DNA of 64,000 nucleotides from Prinia subflava. Taxonomy: Eukaryota; Chordata; Aves; Passeriformes; Cisticolidae. The DNA is taken from contig NW_026961079.1 of NCBI RefSeq assembly GCF_021018805.1, positions 1-64,000 of the forward strand, written 5' to 3'. Below the pieces are notes generated by a model that was not told the DNA's origin, ran no database searches, and saw only the letters and a program-made list of their open reading frames with translations. Numbering within the stretch: position 1 is the stretch's first letter; each line of letters begins with the position of its first letter. The translations under genes and the position numbers were made by a program. Below are positions 35,201 to 46,400 of this stretch, in pieces.

Positions 35201-38200
35201 GGGCTTGGGGGGTTCAGGGGGCTTGGAGGGCTCTGGGGGCTCTGGGGACTTGGGGGGTTCAGGGGGCTCTGGGGGGCTCGGGGGACTTAGGGGGCTCTGG
35301 AGGCTTGGGAGGCTCTGGGGGGCTCTGGGGGCTTGGAGGGCTCTAGGGGCTTGGGGGACTTAGGGGGCTTGGGGGGCTCTGGGGGCTTGGGGGGCTCTGG
35401 GGGCTTGGGGGGCTCTGGGGGGCTTGGGGGGCTCTGGGGGCTTGGGGGGCTCTGGGGGCTTGGGAGGCTCTGGGGGGCTCTGGGGGCTCGGGAGGCTCTG
35501 GGGGGCTCTGGGGGCTCGGGGGGCTCTGGGGGGCTTGGGGGGCTCTGGGGGCTCGGGGGGTTCAGGGGGCTCTGGGGGCTCGGGGGACTTAGGGGGCTTG
35601 GAGGCTTGGGGGGCTCTGGGGGGCTCTGGGGGTCTGGGGATGAGCCCCAGGCTCCCAGTTAAACCAGCTGAGGGGTGACTGGGTGGTCTGGGGGGGTCTG
35701 ACCTGCTTCTGTCCCCCCCAAATCCCCCCCAGCACCTGCGGGTGCTGTTCGACCCCGTCACGGGGCACCTGCGCGAGGTCCAGAACCGGCCCAAGGGGCT
35801 CTCGCTGCCCGTGTTCCAGAGCTTCTACTGGTGAGTCTGGGGGCGTCCTGGGGCGGGGGTCCCGGCCGGGGGGAGCCCCCTGAGCTCGGTGCCCCCTCCC
35901 CAGGTACAACGCCAGCACCGGGGACGCGCTGAGCCCCCAGGCCTCGGGCGCCTACATCTTCCGTCCCAACGCCTCCGCGCCCTTCCCCGTGGCCAAACGC
36001 GCGGCCACGCGCCTGCTCAAGGTGGGCGGGGGTCCCGGGGGGTCCCTCGGGGGGCTGGGGGGACCCTCCCGGCCCCGCTGAGCCCGGCTGTGCCCCCCCA
36101 GAACGCGCTGGTGCAGGAGCTGCACCAGAACTTCTCGGCGTGGTGCTCGCAGGTGCTGCGGCTGCGGCCGGGCCAGCCCTACCTGGAGCTGGAGTGGACC
36201 GTGGGGCCCATCCCGGTGTCGTGAGTTTGGGGAGGGGTCCCGGGACCCCCCCAGAGCCGTGGGGACCCCCCCAGGTGACAGCCGTGTCCCCCCAGGGACG
36301 GGCTGGGCAAGGAGGTGATCAGCCGCTTCGAGACCCCGCTGCGCACGGCCGGGCGCTTCTACACCGACTCCAACGGGCGCCAGATCCTGGAGCGCAGGTG
36401 AGGGGGCTCAGGTGAGCCCCGGGACCCCGCCCGGGGGCTCGGCGGGACCCCCGTGACCCCCCCGGGGACCCCCCAGGCGTGACTACCGGCCCACCTGGAA
36501 CCTGAGCCAGAGCGAGCCCGTGGCGGGGAATTACTACCCCGTGAACACGCGGATCTTCATCAGGGTACGGGCGGGGCACACCTGGGGATGGGTGGGGCAC
36601 ACCTGAGGGGTGGGCGGGGCACACCTGGGGCAGGTGGGGCACACCTGGGGAGGGCTGGGCACACCTGGGGAGGGCGGGGCACACCTGGGCTGGGCACACC
36701 TGGGGGTGGGCGGGGCACACCTGGGCTGGGCGGGGCACACCTGGGCTGGGCACACCTGAGGGGGGCGGGGCACACCTGGGAGGGGGCTGGGCACACCTGG
36801 GGAGGGCTGGGCACACCTGGGAGGGGGCTGGGCACACCTGGGGGTGGGTGGGGCACACCTGGGGAGGGCAGGGCACACCTGGGCAGGGCACACCTGGGGG
36901 TGGGTGGGGCACACCTGGGCTGGGCGGGGCACACCTGGGCAGGGCACACCTGGGCAGGGCACACCTGGGAGGGGGCGGGGCACACCTGGGGGGGCGGGGC
37001 ACACCTGGGGGAGAGCGGGGCACACCTGGGGGGGGGCTGGGCACACCTGGGCTGGGCACACCTGGGGGGGCACACCTGGGAGGGGCACACCTGGGGGTGG
37101 GCTGGGCACACCTGGGGGGGGGCTGGGCACACCTGGGGGTGGGTTGGGCACACCTGGGCCCTGCCCCACGCCCCTCACACCTGTCCCCACCTGGGCAGGA
37201 CCAGAAGGTGCAGCTGACGGTGCTGACGGATCGGTCCCAGGGCGGCAGCAGCGTCATGGACGGGTCCCTGGAGCTGATGGTGAGCGGGGGACACCGGGAG
37301 GGGACACTGCCACCTCACCTGGGGACACTGCCACGGCACCTGGGGACAGCCCCGGTGGGAGGGGACACTGCCACCTCACCTGGGGACACTGCCAGGGCAC
37401 CTGGGGACACCGCACAAAACCTGGGGACACTGCCAAGGCACCTGGGGACACCGCACAAAACCTGGGGACACTGCCACCTCACCTGGGGACACCGCACAAA
37501 ACCTGGGGACACTGCCACCTCACCTGGGGACACCGCACAAAACCTGGGGACACTGCCACCTCACCTGGGGACACCGCACAAAACCTGGGGACACTGCCAG
37601 GGCACCTGGGGACACCGCACAAAACCTGGGGACACTGCCACCGCACCTGGGGACACTGCCACCGCACCTGGGGACACTGCCACCTCACCTGGGGACACTG
37701 CCACCTCACCTGGGGACACCGGGAGGGGACAGTCCCGGCGGGAGGGGACACTGCCACTGCACCTGGGGACAGCCCCGGTGGGAGGGGACACTGCCACCTC
37801 ACCTGGGGACACTGCCAGGGCACCTGGGGACACTGGGAGGGGACAGCCCCGGCGGGAGGGGACACTGCCACCTCACCTGTGTCCCCCAGGTGCACCGGCG
37901 GCTCCTGAGGGACGACAGCCGCGGCCTGGCGGAGGCGCTGGACGAGCGCGGCGCCGACGGGCGGGGCCTGGCGCTGCGGGGCCGCCACCGGCTCCTGCTG
38001 GACACGGCGGCGGCCGCGGCCGAGCTGCACCGGCCGCTGGCGCAGGAGATGGTGACAGCCCCGCACCTGGTGCTGGCACCGGGGACAGGGCCTCACCTGC
38101 GCCAGGTGAGGGGGGAGGGGTCACCTGCGCCAGGTGAGGGGGGGAGGGGTCACCTGTGCCAGGTGAGGGGGGGAGGGGGTCACCTGTAATGGGGGAGGGG

Positions 38201-40351
38201 TTGTGGGGTCACCTGTGGCAGGTGAGGGGGGAGGGGTCACCTGTGCCAGGTGAGGGGTTGTGGGGTCACCTGTGGCAGGTGAGGGGGGAGGGGTCACCTG
38301 CGCCAGGTGAGGGGGGAGGGGTCACCTGTGCCAGGTGAGGGGGGGAGGGGTCACCTGTGCCAGGTGAGGGGGGGAGGGGGTCACCTGTAATGGGGGAGGG
38401 GTTGTGGGGTCACCTGTGCCAGGTGAGGGGTCACCTGTAATGGGGGAGGGGCTGTGGGGTCACCTGTGCCAGGTGAGGGGTTGTGGGGTCACCTGTAATG
38501 GGAGAGGGGTTGTGGGGTCACCTGTGCCAGGTGAGCAAGGAGGGGCTCTGGGGTCACCTGTGCCAGGTGGGTATGGAGGAGCTGCAGGGTTACCTGTGCC
38601 AGGTAGATGGGGAAGGGCTGGGGGGGGGGTCACCTGTGCCAGGTAGATGGGGAGGGGCTCTGGGGTCACCTGCCCCAGGTGGGCGGGCAGGGGGCTCTGG
38701 GGTAACTTGTGCCAGGTGGGGAAGGAGGGGCTCTGGGGTCACCTGCACCAGGTGGGCGGGCAGGGGGCTCCCAGCTCACCTGCCCCAGGTGGATGAGGAG
38801 GGGCTCTGGGGTCACTTGTAAGGGAGGAGGGGGCTGTAGGCTCACCTGCCCCAGGTGAGCAGGGAAGGGCTGCAGGGTCACCTGCCCCAGGTGAGCAGGG
38901 AAGGGCTGCAGGGTCACCTGCCCCAGGTGGGCGGGCAGGGGGCTCCCGGCTCACCTGCCCCAGGTGGGCGGGCAGGGGGCTCCCGGCTCACCTGCCCCAG
39001 GTGGGCGGGCAGGGCTCTCCTGCCTCACCTGCCCCAGGTGAGTGGGCAGGGCTCTCCTGCCTCACCTGCCCCAGGTGAGAAGGGAGGTGTCTCCTGCCTC
39101 ACCTGCCCCAGGTGAGTGGGCAGGTGTCTCCTGCCTCACCTGCCCCAGGTGAGTGGGCAGGGCTCTCCCGGCTCACCTGCCCCAGGTGGGCGGGCAGGGC
39201 TCTCCTGCCTCACCTGCCCCAGGTGGGCGGGCAGGGCTCTCCTGCCTCACCTGCCCCAGGTGGGCGGGCAGGGCTCTCCTGCCTCACCTGCCCCAGGTGA
39301 GTGGGCGGGCAGGGCTCTCCTGCCTCACCTGCCCCAGGTGAGAAGGGAGGGCTCTCCTGCCTCACCTGCCCCAGGTGGGCGGGCAGGGCTCTCCTGCCTC
39401 ACCTGCCCCAGGTGGGCAGGCAGGGCTCTCCTGCCTCACCTGCCCCAGGTGGGCGGGCAGGTGTCTCCTGCCTCACCTGCCCTCCCCGCAGTTCTCGGGG
39501 CTGCACCGGGCGCTGCCCCCCAACCTGCACCTGCTGTCGGTGGAGCCGCAGGGCCCCGGGGCGCTGCTGCTGCGCCTCGAGCACCTCTTCGAGCGTGGGG
39601 AGAGCCAGAGCAGCTCCCGGCCCGTCACCGTGGACCTGACGGTCAGCACGGGGGTCCTGCTGGGCACGGGGGTCTGGGGTCCCTGCCAGGGGGGTCTGGG
39701 GTCCCTGCCAGGGGGTCTGAGCCCCATTTTGGGGGTCCTGAGGCTGCTGCAAGGGGTCTGAACCCCATTTTGGGGGTCTGGGGTCCCTGCCAGGGGGGGT
39801 CAGGGGTCCCTGCCAGATGGTCTGAGCCCCGTTTTGGGGGTCAGGGGTCCCTGCCAGGGGGTCTGAGCCCCATTTTGGGGGTCCTGAGGCTGCTCCAGGG
39901 GGTCCAGGACAGCTCCCGCAGCCTCTGGGGCAGGGTTGGGGAGGGTCTCTGGCAGCTCCCCCAGCCCGGGCCGGGCTCTGGGGGGTTTGGGGGTGACTCT
40001 GGGGGGTCTCTGACGCCCCCACCGCCCCCAGACCCTTTTCTCAGCCTTCACCATCACCTCCGTGCGGGAGATGGCCCTGGGGGGGGACGTCCCCCTGGAC
40101 AGCGTGTCCCGCCTGCTCTGGAACACGGCCTCAGGTACGGGGGGCTTGGGGGGGGGTCCCAGGGGTCGGGGGGGGGGTCCCAGGGGCCTGGGGGACTGGC
40201 TGGGGGGGGTCCCGGGGGTCCCAGCCCCCCCTGACTGCCCCTGCTGCCCCCAGGCACCCCCAGGCCCCGGCGGGGGCCCCGGCTGGACCCACGGCGCGTG
40301 CGGCTGGAGCCGATGGAGATCCGAACCTTCCTGGCCTCGGTGCGGTACTGA
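23268..40351 (+). CDS. MAN2B1: Lysosomal alpha-mannosidase (GH38)
   Basis: Hydrolyses alpha-linked mannose during lysosomal N-glycan breakdown. There are 24 coding exons, as in human: 23268-23339, 24463-24565, 25857-26030, 27534-27727, 29514-29646, 30090-30231, 31410-31526, 32088-32170, 32259-32379, 32468-32546, 32646-32755, 32860-32967, 33045-33161, 34727-34918, 35733-35830, 35904-36021, 36102-36220, 36296-36397, 36477-36564, 37199-37279, 37890-38105, 39492-39641, 40032-40134 and 40254-40351, for about 972 residues. A signal peptide ([20 protein letters not shown]) precedes the GH38 domain. The zinc ligands are in HSHDDVGW (His43, Asp45), QIDPFGH (Asp167, also the nucleophile) and QHHDAVAGT (about His416). 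Exon 6 lacks one base near 30131-30133: CW is followed out of frame by [14 protein letters not shown]. The start gives the only signal peptide. Confidence 0.95.
23345..24440. repeat. MAN2B1 intron 1 minisatellites
   Basis: Four copies of a unit of about 47 bp (ccggggcaccgggaatgcct then ggggaccttgggacag) lie at 23350-23490. An array of gtcccgggggtgtcccggag units occupies 23690-24420. Confidence 0.88.
24566..25855. repeat. MAN2B1 intron 2 minisatellites
   Basis: 24570-25300 consists of [24 protein letters not shown] units, with higher-order copies containing aggccaccggcggggagg. 25490-25850 is an array of gtgtccccgaggtgtcccc. The middle 25310-25480 is less repetitive. No exon is seen. Confidence 0.87.
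26250..27533 (+). repeat. Array with decoy copies of the MAN2B1 exon 4 acceptor and start
   Basis: The true exon 4 begins ccgtgtccccag|ggcggctggagctggccgga at 27534. The same acceptor plus about 25 exonic bases recurs with the acceptor AG near 26428, 26599, 26999, 27176 and 27457. Units are separated by gtgtccctgaggggtcccgg and ctgatggctcccagg repeats. Decoys read ggaggggctgtg where the true exon reads ggaggcggctggacc. Confidence 0.9.
27728..28560 (+). repeat. Array of decoy copies of the MAN2B1 exon 4 end and donor
   Basis: The last 36 bases of exon 4 (gcccgcgacctggccggggc through gcgcag) and the donor gtgagcacacctggg recur, ending at 27837, 27998, 28218, 28356 and 28548. Spacers are tgggatccccaaatcacccc units. 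None of the decoys is in frame with the true donor. Confidence 0.92.
28561..29000. repeat. MAN2B1 intron 4 spacer repeat
   Basis: Degenerating ctgggatccccaaatcaccc units become steadily more diverged toward 28990. No coding content is seen. Confidence 0.8.
29001..29513 (+). repeat. Array of decoy copies of the MAN2B1 exon 5 acceptor and start
   Basis: Eight copies of cccccag|atgggctatgaggggctg or ...gacgggttttgg precede the true exon 5 start at 29514 (atgggctacgacgggctctt). Spacing is 50-70 bp. The nearest decoy starts at 29454, exactly 60 bases upstream, and is open in frame into exon 5. Confidence 0.93.
29650..30088. repeat. MAN2B1 intron 5 minisatellites
   Basis: 29660-29920 holds gacccccaaactgccccctg units. 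29930-30085 holds four copies of ggggcggtggcaggggaggtgacag with gctgtcccc, abutting the exon 6 acceptor tgtccccag. The upstream copies lack the AG, so they are not usable acceptors. Confidence 0.85.
30290..31400. repeat. MAN2B1 intron 6 minisatellite
   Basis: A long array of 17-20 bp units (gtgtcctttgggtgtccccg) with a recurring ccgtgccccgggcaggggtc module every 80-120 bp. Confidence 0.9.
31527..32087. repeat. MAN2B1 intron 7 minisatellite
   Basis: C-rich units gtgtccccagagccccccc and gtgtccccaaaccccccc run to the acceptor. Many carry CCCCAG. Confidence 0.88.
33162..34726 (+). repeat. Array of about 21 decoy copies of the MAN2B1 exon 14 acceptor and start
   Basis: After a gtgacccccctgtgaccccc array (33190-33530), the motif ccccag|gtggtcccggtgtccggtg recurs about every 40-75 bp from 33543 to 34664. 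The last member, at 34727, continues into the real exon ([14 protein letters not shown]). Decoys diverge after VVPVSGV into tgaccccc. Confidence 0.94.
34920..35690. repeat. MAN2B1 intron 14 minisatellite
   Basis: G-rich units ggggggctctgggggcttgg fill nearly the whole intron. The coding strand is the G-rich strand, which gives strong G-quadruplex potential. Confidence 0.9.
36565..37196. repeat. MAN2B1 intron 19 minisatellite (gggcacacctgggg)
   Basis: About 30 units of 17-25 bp contain gggcacacctgggggtgggc. The array ends in the real acceptor cacctgggcag, which is itself one repeat unit. Confidence 0.9.
37285..37885. repeat. MAN2B1 intron 20 minisatellite
   Basis: About 25 units of 22-26 bp (ctggggacactgccacctca, variant caccgcacaaaac) fill the intron. 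Confidence 0.9.
38090..39490 (+). repeat. Array of about 40 decoy copies of the MAN2B1 exon 21 end and donor, each a hairpin
   Basis: Exon 21 ends cctcacctgcgccag|gtgagg at 38105. Variants of cacctgccccag|gtg then recur every 25-60 bp through the 1.39-kb intron, early with ggggggaggggt spacers and later with ggcgggcagggctctcctgc. Each unit contains the inverted repeat CACCTG-ccc-CAGGTG, a six-base stem that pairs the donor with its own complement. Confidence 0.93.
39650..40020. repeat. MAN2B1 intron 22 minisatellite
   Basis: Units of 30-45 bp with ggggtctgagccccattttg and ggggtccctgccaggg occupy 39660-39900. The remainder up to the acceptor is less regular. Confidence 0.82.
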
Positions 40352-40388
40352 GGGCCGGGGAGGGGGCTCTGAGGCAGCCCCCCGCCCC

Positions 40389-40394
40389 AATAAA
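40389..40394 (+). terminator. MAN2B1: MAN2B1 polyadenylation signal AATAAA
   Basis: A canonical signal 37 nt after the MAN2B1 stop. Cleavage is expected at about 40405-40425, right at the end of TRMT1. Confidence 0.86.
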
Positions 40395-40430
40395 ACACAT
40401 TGGAACCCCCCCGAGCTCTGTCAGACCTGC

Positions 40431-40436
40431 TTTAAT
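40431..40436 (-). terminator. TRMT1: Possible TRMT1 polyadenylation signal ATTAAA overlapping its stop codon
   Basis: On the minus strand the last codons read CAT TAA AGC, which contains ATTAAA, the commonest variant signal. No minus-strand AATAAA is seen between this stop and the MAN2B1 last exon, so this may be the working signal. It would leave a 3' UTR of only about 10-30 nt. Confidence 0.5.
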
Positions 40437-43400
40437 GGGGGGCAGCCGCGGGGGGCTCGTGGGAGTAGCAGCACTGCTCGCCCTGGGGACAGCAGCCCTG
40501 TGTGGGGACAATGGGGGGGCTGGGACCTGTCCCGAGACCCCCCCTCTGCACTCACAGACCCCCCCCTCTTATCCCTGGGCATCCCCCCCAAATTCCCAGC
40601 CCCCTCCCCATAATCCCAGCCACCCCCTCCTTACTCCCACCCCCCTTTTATTCCCAACTCCCCCAAAATGGGGATTTTCCCCAAACCTTTCTCCCTTTGT
40701 TTCGTGTCCCTGGACCCCCCCTTTATTCCCAAACTCCCCCTGGGCATTTCAGGGATCCCCCCCGCGTTTTTGGGGACCCTCCCCCCCATTTCGGGGCCCC
40801 CTCCCACCTCCTTGAAGCGTTTGCAGGGGAATTGTTTCAGCCCGGCCCCGTCCGGGCGCTGCGTCCGCTTGTTCTGGAGCCGCTCCCGCTTCTCCTGCAG
40901 GGAGGGGGCGACGCCCCCCCTGGGAGGGCCGGGAATGAGCGGGGGACCCCCAGAAAGGGGAGAGGGGACCCCGGGGAATGAGCGGGGACCGCCGGGACGG
41001 GGGACCCCCGGGACGGGGAGAGGGGACCCCCGGGAATGAGCGGGGACCGCCGGGACGGGGGACCCCCGGGACAGGGAGAGGGGACCCCCGGGATGGGGAG
41101 AGGGGACCCCCAGAACAGGGAGAGGGGACCCCGGGACGGGGACCCCTAGGACAGGGAGAGGGGACCCCCGGGAATGAGCGGGGGACCCCCAGAAAGGGGA
41201 GAGGGGACCCCCGGAAGGGGAGGAGACCCCCGGGAATGAGGGGGGGACCCCCGGGACAGGGAGAGGGGACCCCCGGGAATGAGTGGGGGACCTCCAGGAC
41301 GGAAAGGGGACCCCGGGATGGGGAGAGGAGACCCCCGGGACGGGGAGAGGGGACCCCCGAGATGGGGAGAGGGGACCCCCAGGAAGGGGAGAGGGGACCC
41401 CCAGGATGGGGAGAGGGGACCCCCGGGAATGAGGGGGGGACCCCTGGGATGGGGAGAGGGGACCCCCGGGACAGGGGAGAGGAGACCCCCGGGAATGAGC
41501 GGGGGACCCCCAGAAAGGGGAGAGGGGACCCCCGGGAATGAGCGTGGGACCCCCGAGATGGGGAGAGGGGACCCCCGGAAGGGGAGGAGACCCCCGGGAA
41601 TGAGGGGGGGACCTCCGGGACAGGGAGAGGGGACCCCCGAGATGGGGAGAGGGGACCCCTGGGATGGGGAGAGGAGACCCCTGGGAATGAGCAGGGGACC
41701 CCCGGGATGGGGAGAGGGGACCCCCGGGAATGAGCAGGGGACCCCCAAGATGGAGAGAGGGGACCCCCGGGAAGGGGACAGGGGCGTCTCCCTCCAACAG
41801 GAAGGAGCTAACCCCGCTCTAGGGGGATTCATGCCCCACCCCGAGCGAAATAAAAGGGGGGAAAGTCCCCTTTGAGAAGGGTGGGGGGCACCTGGACCCC
41901 CAAGGAGCCCCCCCAGGCCTCACCCCGGCTTGGCCCTGGCCTTGGGACCCCAAAAGGCCTCAGGGTTCTCAGGGAATCTCTTCAGGCCGCGCTTGCGCGA
42001 GCTGGGGTTGGCGTCCTCGTGGAGGGCGAAGGAAGCCTGGAGCCTGGGGGGGGTTAAAGGGGGGGATCAGGGGGGTCTGGGGGCTCGGGGGTCCCCCCAG
42101 CCCGTCCCACCCCACCCCGGGGGTCCTACGTGGGCTCCACCGAGAGGATCCGGGCGGCCGGGCTGGAGTCAGGGAGCCGCTCCAGCTTCACCGGGTGGAG
42201 CTTGGCCTGGGGAAAGGGCAGGAAAAAGTGGGAAAAGGGGGTGGGAACAGGGGGTCCAGGCAGCCCCGAGCGCGGGGAGGGGTCCCCGAGCCCCCTCCTC
42301 ACCCAGCAGCGCATGATGTCCCAGAGCACGGCCGGCGGCGCGTCCGTCTTCACCGCGTTGCGGCAGGCGTGGGACAGCGAGACCCGGAACCCCGCGTGCA
42401 GCAGGGCAGACCTGGGGGACAGGACGGGGTCTGGGGGGCCAGGCCAGGGTTTGGGGGGCCGGGAGGGGGCTCTGGGGGGCCCTGAAGGGGTCTGGGGCTC
42501 CCGGGGGTCCCTACCTGAGCTGCAGCAGGGACGGCGTGTTGCTGCGGATGGTGCTGCTCAGCCCGTCCAGGGTGTAGTACAGGGGGACATCGCTCAGCTC
42601 CTGCCCCACAGCCGGCCCCACGTCACCGCCAGCCCCACGCTGGGGGGGGCTGTCCCCTCCCCGGCCCCGCGGTGTCCCCCCAGCCCCCGGGGTGTCCCCC
42701 CTGTCACCTCGGCGATGACGCTCAGCATCCCCCGCAGCCGCGGCTCCGTCTGGAAGCGCCCGGGGCTCCGCTCCAGCGCCGCCAGCAGCAGCTCCACGAA
42801 GGAGGGGTCGTGCAGGGGCTCGGCCCACACCGGGCCCCCCACCTTGGGAGGGGGAAAAAGGGGGTTCAGGGCCCGGACTGGGGGTTCAGGGACCAGACTG
42901 GGGGTTCAGGGCCCAGACTGGGGGTTCAGGGACCAGACTGGGGGTTCAGGGCCCAGACTGGGGGTTCAGGGCCCGGACTGGGGGTTCAGGGACCAGACTG
43001 GGGGTTCAGGGCCTGGACTGGGGGTTCAGGGACCAGACTGGGGGTTCAGGGCCCGGACTGGGGGTTCAGGGACCAGACTGGGGGTTCAGGGCCCGGATTG
43101 GGGGTTCAGGGACCAGACTGGGGGTGCTGAGGGCCCGGACTGGGGGTTCAGGGCTCGGACTGGGGGTTCAGGGCCCAGACTGGGGGTCCAGGGCCTGGAC
43201 TGGGGGTTCAGGGCTCGGACTGGGGGTTCAGGGCCCAGACTGGGGGTTCAGGGCCCGGACTGGGGGTTCAGGGCCCGGACTGGGGGTTCAGGGCCCGGAC
43301 TGGGGGGTTCAGGGCCCGGATTGGGGGTTCAGGGCCTGGACTGGGGGTTCAGGGCTCAGACTGGGGGTTCAGGGCCCGGACTGGGGGTTCAGGGACCAGA

Positions 43401-46400
43401 CTGGGGGTTCACGGCCCAGACTGGGGGTTCAGGACCCAGACTGGGGGTTCAGGGACCAGACTGGGGGTTCAGGGACCAGACTGGGGGTGCCGAGGTGGGG
43501 AGGGGGCTGCGCTCACCTGGTGCCGGTGCTGGCAGAACTCGCAGGTGGGGCCCACGGGCGGCCCTGTGGCCGCGCTGTATTTGAACCTGCAGGGGGGAGG
43601 ACGCGGTCAGGGCCCCCCAGAGGGCAGTGGAGACCCCCTGAGGGTCTCGGGGACCCCCTGAGGGTCTCGGGGAGTTGGGGGGGCTATACCCGGTGCCGTG
43701 GCTGGTGGCCCTGCCCAGGCGCTGCAGGTGGTGGGAGCCGCAGCCCACGCAGTGGAACACCAGCGCCTGTTTGCTGTGGGGAAACGCGGTCAGGGCGGGT
43801 CTGGGGGGGCACAGAGACCCCCCAAACCCCACCAGGAGACCCCTCCTCACCTGGCCGAGGCCTTGACCTTGGCCTGGCCCGTGAAGACCCTGACGAAGAC
43901 GCGCACGTAGAAGTCGGCGCTGACCGAGAGCAGCGGCACCACGAAGCGCTGGTAGCAGTTGGCGCGGAGGTCGAGGCTGTGCAGGACGATCCGCAGGGCC
44001 TGGCGGGGGACAGGGGACACAGGGGGACAGTGGGACACCCCCCGAGCCCCCCCCGGGGCGGGGGGACCCCCGGGACTCACCATCTCGTGGCAGAACTTGC
44101 CCTTGAGGGACACGGCGCCGTATTTGCTGTAGCAGGTCTCGGCGCTGTTCCCGGCCATCACCGCCATGTCCGTGCAGGTCACGCACAGCAGCCCTGGCGA
44201 ATCGGGGGTCAGGGGGGTCCGGGGGGGTCCCGGGGGTCCCCCAGAGCCCCCCCGACTCACCCCCCTCGCTCACGGCCTGCACGGCCGCGTCCAGGAAGGG
44301 CGCGGGGCTCCCGTAGGGGTCCAGGTCGATGACGTCGAACGGCTCCCGCTCGGCCTTGCTCTGGTACATCAGAGCCCTGGGGGGGCACGGGGGGGTCCCC
44401 ACGGGACCCTCAGCACCCCCCCGGGACCCCAGTACACCCCCAGGACACCCCCAGCCTCTGTGACCCCCTCAGTGCCTGCCTGGGGGGCAGGACGGTCCCT
44501 GACAGCACTCAGGGACATCAGGAGCAGCCCTGGGGGGCAAAAAGGGACTGGGGACCCCCAAATCACCCCCCGGAGACCCCAAACTGGGGCAGGAGGTGCC
44601 AGGATGTGCCTTAACCCCCCCAAAATCCTAAACTGGGGCAGGACCCCTCAGAGCACCCCCCTAACCCCCCCTGAGACCCCAAACTGGGGTGGGACCCCTC
44701 AGAGCACCCCCTTAAACCCCCCTGAGATCTCAAACTGGGGCAGGAGCTGTCAGGGTGCTCCCTAATCCCCCTGAGACCCCAAACTGGGGTGGGACCCCCT
44801 CAGGGCACCCCCTTAACCCCCCCAAAATCCCAAACTGGGGTGGGACCCATCAGGGCACCCCCTTATTCCCCCTACCCTGGGGCCCCCTCTGGCGCTCCCC
44901 CTAAGCCCCCCCAGCCCCGGGGGTCTTCCCCTAAGCCCCCCCAGCCCCGGGGGTCTCCCCCAGCCCCGTGGGTCTCCCCCTATCCCCCCCCAGCCCCGGG
45001 GGTCTCCCCTCTCAGCCCCGGGGTCTCCCCCGGCCCCGGGGAGCTCCCCCTATCCCCCCCCAGCCCCGGGGGTCTCCCGCAGCCCCGGGGGTCTCCCCCT
45101 ATCCCCCCCCCAGCCCCCGGGGAGCTCCCCCTATCCCCCCCCAGCCCCGGGGGTCTCCCGCAGCCCCCCGGCGTTACCGGGCCTCGGCCAGGCGGGGTGT
45201 GACCAGCTCGCCGACGCCGTTGGTGGCCACGTTCCGGGCCATGAGCTCGGCGGCCCGCGGGGACCGGTCCGAGGCCACCACGGCCGCCAGCCCCGGCACC
45301 TCCCGGGCGAAGCGCACCGAGCGCAGCCCCGAGGCCGCCAGCGCCTCCAGCACCCGCAGCCCGCCCTGGGGGGCACACGGGGGGTCAGGGGGGCTTCGGG
45401 GACCCCCCCCGGAGCCCCCCGAGCCCCCCACAGACCTCACAGCGCTCCCCCGGCCGCGCCGCCCGCGGGGGCTCCTCGGGGGTCCCCTCCTCGCCGGGAA
45501 GGACGACTGGAAAAGAGGAGGGGGCTGAGGGAGGGGCCTGGGGACCCCCGAAATGGGGGCTGGGGGGTGGGGGATGGGGGGAGGGGGACAGGGACCCCCC
45601 CAGGATGGGGGAGCCCCCGGCAGCCGCCGTACCCCGAATTCCTTTGGGGCGCAGCTGGAGCCGGGCGAACTCCGTCAGGACGGCGCAGCTGGGGGGGGAG
45701 GGGGTGTCAGGGACCCCCCGAGAGGGGGGGGTGACACCCCAAAACCCCCCCAGAGCCCCCCGGGCCCCCCAGGACTCCCCAGAGCCCCCCGGACCCCCCC
45801 GAGCCCCCCAGACCCCCCAGGACTCCCCAGAGCCCCCCAGAGCCCTCCCAGACGCCCCAGAGCCCCCCGGGCCCCCCAGAGCCCCCAAATCCTCCCGGGA
45901 TAACACCAGGGGTGCTCCAGAGCCCCCCGGATTCCTCCTGGGACCCCCCGGAGCCTTCTCAGGACACCTCCGAGCCCCCCCCCCCCAAATTTTCCAAATT
46001 TTCAACGCGGAGACCCCCAGAGACCCCAGAGCTTCCCCAGAGCCCCCCCAGGACCCCCCAGAGCCCCCCCGAACCCCCAGGATCCTCCCAGAGCCCCCCA
46101 GAGCCCCCAGAGCCCCCCAGAGCCCCCCAGGACCCTCCTAGAGCCCCCCAGGACCCTCCTAGAGCCCCCCAGGACCCTCCTAGAGCCCCCCCAGAGCCCC
46201 CCAGGACCCTCCTAGAGCCCCCCCAGAGCCCCCCAGGACCCCCCCGAACCCCCAGGACCCTGCCAGAGCCCCCCAGGACCCTCCCAGAGCCCCCCAGGAC
46301 CCCTCCAGAGCCCCCCAGGACCCCCCAGAGCCCCCCCAGGACCACCCAGAGCCCCCCAGGACCCCCCAGAGCCCCCCAGGACCCTCCTAGAGCCCCCCCA

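Noticed and set aside
40925..41790. An extra TRMT1 exon inside intron 14
   Set aside because: Exons 14 and 15 join in phase and give the expected protein. The interval is a regular minisatellite.
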